Shown one piece after another: positions 1-4,272 of a stretch of DNA of 6,646 nucleotides. Position numbers and translations under genes: made by a program. A model generated the notes under the pieces. That model had not been told where the DNA came from. It did not search any database and was given only the letters and a program-made list of their open reading frames with translations. Within the stretch, counting starts at the first letter, position 1; every line of letters starts with the position of its first letter. Source of the DNA: Syntrophaceae bacterium UBA7544 (GTDB lineage Bacteria > Desulfobacterota > Syntrophia > Syntrophales > Smithellaceae). The DNA is taken from positions 1-6,646 of the forward strand of contig DLME01000102.1 of NCBI GenBank assembly GCA_002479215.1. Direction: 5' to 3'.

Positions 1-39
1 ATGAAACCAAGGTTTAGTGGGTTTCGAAACAAACTGTGA
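1..39 (+). other. Possible 3' tail of a truncated upstream ORF
   Basis: Frame 1 is open from the window edge to a TGA at 37-39, ending in the residues FRNKL. The other two plus-strand frames are closed by stops within the first 20 bases. This could be the last 12 codons of a gene that begins outside the window, or a chance open stretch. The fragment is too short to assign to any family. The TGA lies inside the first copy of a 15-bp tandem duplication, so the stop codon has been copied too. Confidence 0.2.
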
Positions 40-60
40 TTTGACAAACTGTGATTTGAC
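31..60. repeat. Perfect 15-bp tandem duplication upstream of the methyltransferase gene
   Basis: The unit AAACTGTGATTTGAC occurs twice head to tail, at 31-45 and 46-60, without mismatch. It is directly preceded by the 10-bp palindrome GTTTCGAAAC at 21-30. A perfect short tandem copy is typical of recent replication slippage. The junction creates a TTGACA hexamer at 41-46 that matches the sigma70 -35 consensus, but the best -10 partner (AACAAT, 65-70, 18-bp spacer) is only a partial match, so promoter activity is speculative. Confidence 0.9.
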
Positions 61-70
61 TGCTAACAAT
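41..70 (+). promoter_or_regulatory. Weak candidate sigma70 promoter for the methyltransferase gene
   Basis: TTGACA at 41-46 is a perfect -35 hexamer and AACAAT at 65-70 matches four of six -10 positions, with an 18-bp spacer. It faces the gene beginning near 151 and would give a leader of roughly 75 nt. The -35 box exists only because of the junction of the 15-bp duplication. The -10 is poor and there is no extended -10 TG at the right place, so confidence is low. Confidence 0.25.
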
Positions 71-90
71 AAAAACATCAATCGGGCAGA

Positions 91-112
91 AGCATATTTT
101 TTCAGATATGCT
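91..112. promoter_or_regulatory. Inverted repeat (hairpin or operator) in the leader
   Basis: AGCATAT (91-97) and ATATGCT (106-112) are perfect 7-bp inverted repeats around an 8-nt loop (TTTTTCAG). The element ends 38 nt before the preferred ATG at 151 and 8 nt before the alternative TTG at 121. It could be an operator or a leader hairpin. The stem is AT-rich, so a stable RNA structure is doubtful, and there is no T-run after it to suggest a terminator. Confidence 0.35.
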
Positions 113-150
113 CATAACGATTGCAAGAAATACTGAAGGGCTATTTCTCA

Positions 151-1260
151 ATGTTCTTTAATCGCCAGTCATTTTTCCATCTCCGTCACAAAAACACGCT
201 AAGTTTTCTTGATATAACCAAGTATGGCCATGAACAATATCAAGATATCATCATCAATAATGTTGTGGTTAAAAAAGCAAGCGGTAATCATGAAACAGAG
301 ACACGTTATAAGATCATCCAAGAGGTTTTGAATAAGTACCGCCGACCATTCGACATACTAGATATCGGTGCAAGCCAAGGATACTTCTCTTTTAGAGCGG
401 CATATGACTATGACTGTGTTTGTGTGATGATCGAAGGCAATAATCAGGCATACCCCAAAGTGGGTTCTCAATTACTCGATCTTTGCAATGCGAATGATAC
501 CCTTGAGAACATAATCCTCCTTAATAAAGAAGTAACTCTGAAGGATCTCCTGAAGTTGGGCGAATGTGAAAGTTTCAGCGTTGTTTTGGCCATGAATATC
601 ATTCACTGGTTTGGACCTCAATGGAGGGAGATCACGGATGCGATCTTAAAGTTAGGGGACAACATTATTATAGAGACGCCTCCGGAGGAGGACTGTGCAA
701 GTCAGGAGCAGAATATCTTAAGGAAATCGATTGAAGAATATTTGCTTTTCAGAAAAGCAAATATTTTAGGAAAAGTTCCTCGGCATACCTCTGATAATGT
801 AATGGCGAATATTTACCTGCTGGAATCAGAAAAAAAACGGCTGACAAGAAAGCATTGGCTTGTTCCCCAAACCAGCGATCATTACACAATTACGAGTAAC
901 TACGAAGCGAAGACCATTACGAAATGGCCGCCACACGCTCACACAGCGAAGGTCAATGATTGGAAATCAGGGATTAATTTGATCACCTTCTTAATGTACA
1001 ATGGCGCTTACCCATCGCGAGAAAAGATCGAAGCCGCGGTCAAGGGTATCCAAGACCCTTCTCATAACGATTGGACTGTCAATAACATGATCTTGCAAGG
1101 AGACCGACTGAGTCTCATTGATTGGGACGATCCGGTGCATGGATTAAGCGGCGGGAGGAGAAGTACTCCTAAAGTATTAAAGACACATTTACGCCTCGTT
1201 GGTTTAAGACACCCAGCTAAAGTTGAGAATTACTTCTGGGATCGTCTTGTCAGAAGCTGA
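151..1260 (+). CDS. SAM-dependent methyltransferase with C-terminal kinase-like catalytic loop (WbdD-like)
   Basis: Predicted cytoplasmic protein of 369 aa from ATG 151, which has a GAAGGG Shine-Dalgarno-like sequence at 135-140. A TTG at 121 would add 10 residues but has no ribosome binding site; an in-frame TAA at 115-117 bounds the frame. Residues 68-79 (DILDIGASQGYF) are class I methyltransferase motif I, which binds SAM. VVLAMNIIHWFG (144-155) and NIIIETPPEE (171-180) fit the later core strands. The C-terminal third carries HNDWTVNN at 305-312 and LSLIDWDD at 320-327. These match the HxDxxxxN catalytic loop and metal-binding Asp of protein-kinase and aminoglycoside-phosphotransferase folds. 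Order and local wording recall WbdD, the enzyme that caps O-antigen chains with methyl and phosphate groups. However, WbdD is about twice as long, and here only about 60 residues separate a possible beta3 lysine (AKTITKW) from the loop. Substrate unknown; polysaccharide modification is an inference. Base composition is clearly more AT-rich than the gene downstream, which may indicate transfer. Confidence 0.75.
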   Translation: MFFNRQSFFHLRHKNTLSFLDITKYGHEQYQDIIINNVVVKKASGNHETETRYKIIQEVLNKYRRPFDILDIGASQGYFSFRAAYDYDCVCVMIEGNNQAYPKVGSQLLDLCNANDTLENIILLNKEVTLKDLLKLGECESFSVVLAMNIIHWFGPQWREITDAILKLGDNIIIETPPEEDCASQEQNILRKSIEEYLLFRKANILGKVPRHTSDNVMANIYLLESEKKRLTRKHWLVPQTSDHYTITSNYEAKTITKWPPHAHTAKVNDWKSGINLITFLMYNGAYPSREKIEAAVKGIQDPSHNDWTVNNMILQGDRLSLIDWDDPVHGLSGGRRSTPKVLKTHLRLVGLRHPAKVENYFWDRLVRS

Positions 1261-1290
1261 ACCTATTAGCATTAATAAGGATCCTTTGAA

Positions 1291-1303
1291 GGAGGAAAAA
1301 ATG
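1291..1303 (+). promoter_or_regulatory. Strong ribosome binding site that fixes the lipoprotein start
   Basis: GGAGG at 1291-1295 lies five bases before ATG 1301, an ideal arrangement. The reading frame is open further upstream, back to a TTG at 1223 inside the methyltransferase gene. Starting there would put 26 mostly polar residues before the signal peptide. The ribosome binding site and signal peptide together select ATG 1301. Confidence 0.9.
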
Positions 1304-2809
1304 GTGGCACTGTCTGTAGGCAAAAAACGAGAACTTGGGGTCTTGTCGAGCATGTTGGCCAAGACCATAGGGGCTGTTGGCTTGATGGCCATTCTGGTGT
1401 CCTGCGGTAGCTCACCCGGATACAACTACACGGTCGGCGGCACGGTCAGCGGCCTGGCCGACAACGGGCTGGTGTTGCATAACAATACCGGAGAGGATCG
1501 GAGCATCTCTGCCGACGGCGCTTTCTCCTTTGCCACGCCGGTGTCCGCCGGGGCTGCCTACGCCGTCACTGTCAAGACGCAGCCCCCGGTCTTATCCCAA
1601 ATCTGCACCGTCAGCAACGGCAGTGGCACAATCACCAACGCGCCTGTGTACAATGTATATGTGAGCTGTGTGACACCGCCGCCTCACTCCGTCACAGTTG
1701 ACCCGGCAGGGAGATTTGCCTATGTGGCAAATACGCGTGACAACACTATCTCGGTCTATACCATCGATCAGACCACCGGGGCATTGATCACAGGAACGGC
1801 AGTGGCTGCTGGAACGACCCCTTACTCCGTCACGGTTGACCCGTTAGGTAGATTTGCCTATGCGGCAAATTTGGCTTCCAACACTATCTCAGTCTATACC
1901 ATCAATCAGACCACCGGGGCATTGACCGCAGGAACGGCAGTGGCTACCGGGACGGCTCCTTCCCCCGTCACGGTTGACCCGTCAGGGCAATTTGCCTATG
2001 CGGCAAATAGGGGTGACAACACTATCTCGGTCTATACCATCGATCAAACCACCGGGGCATTGACCGCAGGAACGGCAGTGACTGCCGGGACGAGTCCTAG
2101 CTCTGTCACCATCACGGTTATCCCGTCAGTAGGGGAATTTGCCTATGCGGTAAATAATAATTCCAACACTATCTCGGTCTATAGCATCGATCCGACCACC
2201 GGGGCATTGACCGAAGGAGCGGCAGTGTATACCAGGACGAATCCTTACTCCGTCACGGTTGACCCGTACGGGAGATTTGCCTATGCGGCAAATTTGGTTT
2301 CCAACGTTATCACGGTCTATACCATCGATCAGACCACCGGGGCATTGACCCAAGGAACGTCAGTGGCTGCCGGGACAAGTCCTTGGTCCGTCACGGTTGA
2401 CCCGTCAGGGAAATTTGCCTATGCGGCAAATTTGGCTTCCAACAATATCTCAGTCTATACCATCAATCAGACCACCGGGGCATTGACCGCAGGAACGGCA
2501 GTGGCTGCCGGGACGAATCCTTACTTCGTCACGGTCGACCCGTCAGGGCAATTTGCCTATGCGGCAAATACAGGTTCCAACAATATCTCGGTCTATACCA
2601 TCGATCAGACCACCGGGGCATTGATCAACCCAACGACAGTGGATGCCGGGACAAGTCCCAGCTCCGTCACCGTCACGGTTATCCCGTCAGGGAAATTTGC
2701 CTATGCGGCAAATACAGGTTCCAACAATATCTCGGTCTATACCATCGATCAGACCACCGGGGCATTAACCGCAGGAACGGCAGTGGCTACCGGGACGAAT
2801 CCTTACTAA
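1301..2809 (+). CDS. YVTN-type beta-propeller repeat lipoprotein, probably C-terminally truncated
   Basis: Predicted 502-aa exported lipoprotein. Residues 1-35 form a type II signal peptide: a basic start (GKKRE), a hydrophobic stretch, and lipobox LVSC with the lipidated Cys at 35. The residue after Cys is Gly, not Asp, so outer-membrane sorting is likely if Lol rules apply. Residues 41-123 form a beta-rich module beginning YNYTVGGTVSGL with two cysteines (102, 123) that could pair; I recall it as a common N-terminal module of exported proteobacterial proteins. Residues 130-502 are eight repeats of 46-49 aa with core FAYAAN...ISVYTIDQTTGALTAG, the YVTN/lactonase-like beta-propeller pattern. 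Such proteins usually bind or scaffold rather than catalyse, and I see no catalytic site. The stop at 2807-2809 arises from a 10-bp duplication. The gene lies 40 bp after the methyltransferase gene on the same strand and could be cotranscribed, but is noticeably more GC-rich. The specific function is unknown. Confidence 0.85.
   Translation: MVALSVGKKRELGVLSSMLAKTIGAVGLMAILVSCGSSPGYNYTVGGTVSGLADNGLVLHNNTGEDRSISADGAFSFATPVSAGAAYAVTVKTQPPVLSQICTVSNGSGTITNAPVYNVYVSCVTPPPHSVTVDPAGRFAYVANTRDNTISVYTIDQTTGALITGTAVAAGTTPYSVTVDPLGRFAYAANLASNTISVYTINQTTGALTAGTAVATGTAPSPVTVDPSGQFAYAANRGDNTISVYTIDQTTGALTAGTAVTAGTSPSSVTITVIPSVGEFAYAVNNNSNTISVYSIDPTTGALTEGAAVYTRTNPYSVTVDPYGRFAYAANLVSNVITVYTIDQTTGALTQGTSVAAGTSPWSVTVDPSGKFAYAANLASNNISVYTINQTTGALTAGTAVAAGTNPYFVTVDPSGQFAYAANTGSNNISVYTIDQTTGALINPTTVDAGTSPSSVTVTVIPSGKFAYAANTGSNNISVYTIDQTTGALTAGTAVATGTNPY
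1688..2806 (+). repeat. Eight tandem in-frame 138-bp units encoding propeller blades
   Basis: Units begin at 1688, 1826, 1964, 2102, 2249, 2387, 2525 and 2663. Six are 138 bp (46 codons), unit 4 is 147 bp and unit 8 is 144 bp. Long stretches of DNA, such as the segment encoding YTIDQTTGAL, are nearly identical between units including silent positions, which implies recent amplification or gene conversion. Units pair as 1/5, 2/6, 3/7 and 4/8. Units 2 and 6 share NLASN and INQTT, units 3 and 7 share DPSGQFAYAAN, and units 4 and 8 share an insertion and the changed motif TVIPS. Confidence 0.95.
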
Positions 2810-2817
2810 TCCTTACT
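2798..2817 (+). repeat. Perfect 10-bp tandem duplication that creates the lipoprotein stop
   Basis: AATCCTTACT occurs at 2798-2807 and again at 2808-2817. The last base of copy one and the first two of copy two form the TAA that ends the gene. Removing one copy restores the usual repeat wording NPYSVT and opens the frame to a TGA at 2907-2909, adding 30 residues that begin SVTTTGTIQ. Slippage is the simplest origin. An assembly error is possible but less likely for a non-homopolymer duplication. Confidence 0.9.
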
Positions 2818-2858
2818 CCGTCACGACAACCGGAACTATTCAGCAATCATCGGGGACA

Positions 2859-2890
2859 GCGGCTTATTATGAAGCCGCAGAAAGCTTTTT
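2859..2890 (+). terminator. Possible intrinsic terminator after the lipoprotein gene
   Basis: GCGGCTT (2859-2865) and AAGCCGC (2872-2878) form a perfect 7-bp GC-rich stem with a 6-nt loop (ATTATG). Five T residues follow at 2886-2890. The stem-to-T spacing of seven bases is longer than in a classic terminator, so efficiency is uncertain. It lies about 50 bp after the present stop and inside the 30-codon extension that would exist without the 10-bp duplication. Confidence 0.45.
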
Positions 2891-3017
2891 AAATAGCCGC
2901 TATCCTTGATACATAGTTTACCCTTCCTTCCTCCGTTTTGCAAGACAGCCAAAGCCTTCACTGCCCTGGGGTGGATGACCGCCGTGTGTTATCATATACT
3001 GGACAGGGGGAGAGCAA

Positions 3018-3113
3018 ATGGTGCAACATTACTTATTTTGCAACACAATCAGAGAATACAGTTCAACTGGTAATCCATACTTCAATTCCAAACTGAAACC
3101 TGTGTACTTGTAG
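3018..3113 (+). CDS. Hypothetical small ORF, 31 aa, unrecognised
   Basis: ATG 3018 is preceded by a purine-rich GGGGGAG (3006-3012) at good Shine-Dalgarno spacing, and the frame runs 31 codons to TAG at 3111-3113. The peptide begins MVQHYLFCNTI and contains several Tyr, Asn and Ser residues, with no membrane segment or motif I recognise. A TATACT hexamer at 2995-3000 resembles a -10 box, with a poor -35 (TGGATG, 2972-2977) at 17 bp. Transcription from it would start inside the ribosome binding site, so the two signals do not fit together. An ORF of this length is common by chance. Confidence 0.2.
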   Translation: MVQHYLFCNTIREYSSTGNPYFNSKLKPVYL

Positions 3114-3195
3114 GTGTAACAAATGCATCAGCCCGCAGCTATATCACCTTTTGAAATCAGAAAGTACGTAAGAGCCGGATGAACCAGAAAAAAGA

Positions 3196-4218
3196 TCAAC
3201 ATATTCTTGGAACCAATTCTCCTGTAGGCAAATCAACAATTCTTTCCCCGCCGATGGAAGTTTTGAGCACAACACGCCCTTGGCCGCATGGGGTAACATT
3301 GCCGATAATTGCGGCATTGATGCCTAGTTCATGCTTTTTCATGGTATCCAGGACTTTCTTGGCTTCGTCCGCCGGACAGAATAAAACCATTTTCCCTTCA
3401 TTAGCCAGGTAAAGTGGATCGAGTCCCAATATTTCGCAAATCCCCCGGACGTTATCCTGAACAGGAATAAATTGTTCTGAAATATTGATTTGGATATTGG
3501 CACTCTTGGCAATTTCAGCCAGAATTGCACCCAGTCCTCCCCTCGTCGCGTCACGCATGCAGTGGATGTTCGGACTGGCCTTTAAGATTTCCGCAATGAG
3601 TCCGTTAAGAGGCGCAGAATCGGAAATAACTTCCGCTTCCAATCCCAGATTATCTCTGGCTTTAATTATAGCGGCACCATGGTCGCCGATTGATCCGTTA
3701 AGGATAATAGCATCCCCGAGCTTAATGCTTTTTACAGACAAAGTTCCTTCATATTCGACGATGCCGATACCGGATGTATTAATAAAAATGCCATCAGCAG
3801 CACCACGGGGAACAACCTTCGTATCGCCGGTGACTATCTTTACACCGGCCATTCGTGCTGCCTCAGCCATGGACTGAATAATTTTTTCGAGAAAGGCAAA
3901 AGGGAAACCTTCTTCCAAAATAAAGCCGGTGCTCATGAACAGCGGATTACCACCACACACAGCAAGATCATTGATGGTTCCATGTACGGCCAGTGAGCCG
4001 ATATTTCCCCCGGGGAAAAAGACCGGGCTAACGACATAGGAGTCAGTGGTAAAGCAGAGTTTCTGCTTACCGATAGTGAGTACAGCGCTGTCTTCGAGGC
4101 GCTCAAGGTAGGGATTATTAAAATGCGGCAGGAAACTTCCAACAATCAACTCATTGCTTAAAAGCCCGCCGCTGCCGTGTTCCAGCAGGATCTTGTCGTA
4201 TTTCCCGATGACTGTCAT
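3196..4218 (-). CDS. hypE: Hydrogenase maturation protein HypE (carbamoyl dehydratase)
   Basis: HypE, 340 aa, the usual family length. It accepts a carbamoyl group from HypF on its C-terminal cysteine and uses ATP to dehydrate it to a thiocyanate, the cyanide donor for the iron of [NiFe] hydrogenases through the HypC-HypD complex. It acts in the cytoplasm and belongs to the PurM/AIRS-like ATPase family. Visible motifs are HGSGG (14-18), TDSY (58-61), FFPGGNIG (67-74), VTGDTK (129-134), GDHGA (178-182), RDATRGG (222-228), NEGK (273-276) and the terminal PRIC (337-340), whose Cys340 is the modified residue. The N-terminal AIRS domain spans about 38-155 and the C-terminal one about 165-315. ATG 4218 has an AAGGGGA ribosome binding site (plus-strand 4226-4232). 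The gene lies 54 bp after hypF on the same strand, so cotranscription and direct partnership are expected. The sequence appears intact. Confidence 0.97.
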   Translation of the reverse strand: MTVIGKYDKILLEHGSGGLLSNELIVGSFLPHFNNPYLERLEDSAVLTIGKQKLCFTTDSYVVSPVFFPGGNIGSLAVHGTINDLAVCGGNPLFMSTGFILEEGFPFAFLEKIIQSMAEAARMAGVKIVTGDTKVVPRGAADGIFINTSGIGIVEYEGTLSVKSIKLGDAIILNGSIGDHGAAIIKARDNLGLEAEVISDSAPLNGLIAEILKASPNIHCMRDATRGGLGAILAEIAKSANIQINISEQFIPVQDNVRGICEILGLDPLYLANEGKMVLFCPADEAKKVLDTMKKHELGINAAIIGNVTPCGQGRVVLKTSIGGERIVDLPTGELVPRIC

Positions 4219-4225
4219 GAAAAAA

Positions 4226-4232
4226 TCCCCTT
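4226..4232 (-). promoter_or_regulatory. Ribosome binding site of hypE
   Basis: Read on the minus strand this is AAGGGGA, seven bases before the ATG at 4218. It supports that start over internal ones and shows that hypE is translated independently of hypF rather than by stop-start coupling. Confidence 0.75.
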
Positions 4233-4272
4233 TCTATCCCCATTTAGAAAAAAGGGTAAACTATACCATCAC

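Larger units (their letters stand above)
2810..3195. other. Intergenic region between convergent genes
   Basis: These 386 bases separate the lipoprotein gene from the minus-strand hypE stop. The first 100 bases are the frame-shifted former 3' end of the lipoprotein gene and contain a hairpin at 2859-2878. The rest shows a small ORF with a ribosome binding site (3018-3113), a direct repeat TGCAACA (3022-3028 and 3039-3045), and no tRNA, mobile element or recognisable gene. I see no convincing intrinsic terminator for the minus-strand hyp transcript; a T-run follows the hypE stop on that strand (plus-strand AAAAAA at 3188-3193) but no good stem precedes it. Confidence 0.7.

Noticed and set aside
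111..1073. 13-bp direct repeat CTCATAACGATTG at 111-123 and 1061-1073
   Set aside because: A single 13-bp match in a window this size is not far from chance, and the second copy simply encodes the HND catalytic motif; flanks do not match.
2126..2353. Minus-strand ORF across the propeller repeats
   Set aside because: It is a shadow of the repeated coding sequence; its own translation merely repeats because the DNA does, and it has no ribosome binding site or family resemblance.
1688..2806. CRISPR-like or non-coding satellite array
   Set aside because: Units are 138-147 bp, always multiples of three, and differ mostly by conservative or silent codon changes, so this is protein-level repetition.
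3196..3198. TGA after the C-terminal Cys of hypE as a selenocysteine codon
   Set aside because: HypE proteins end at PRIC with a free terminal cysteine; the TGA is the normal stop and readthrough would bury the reactive residue.
3485..3877. Plus-strand ORFs opposite hypE and hypF (also 4948-5331, 5276-5494, 5557-5781, 6230-6445)
   Set aside because: All lie antisense to intact, motif-complete hyp genes and show no recognisable protein features.
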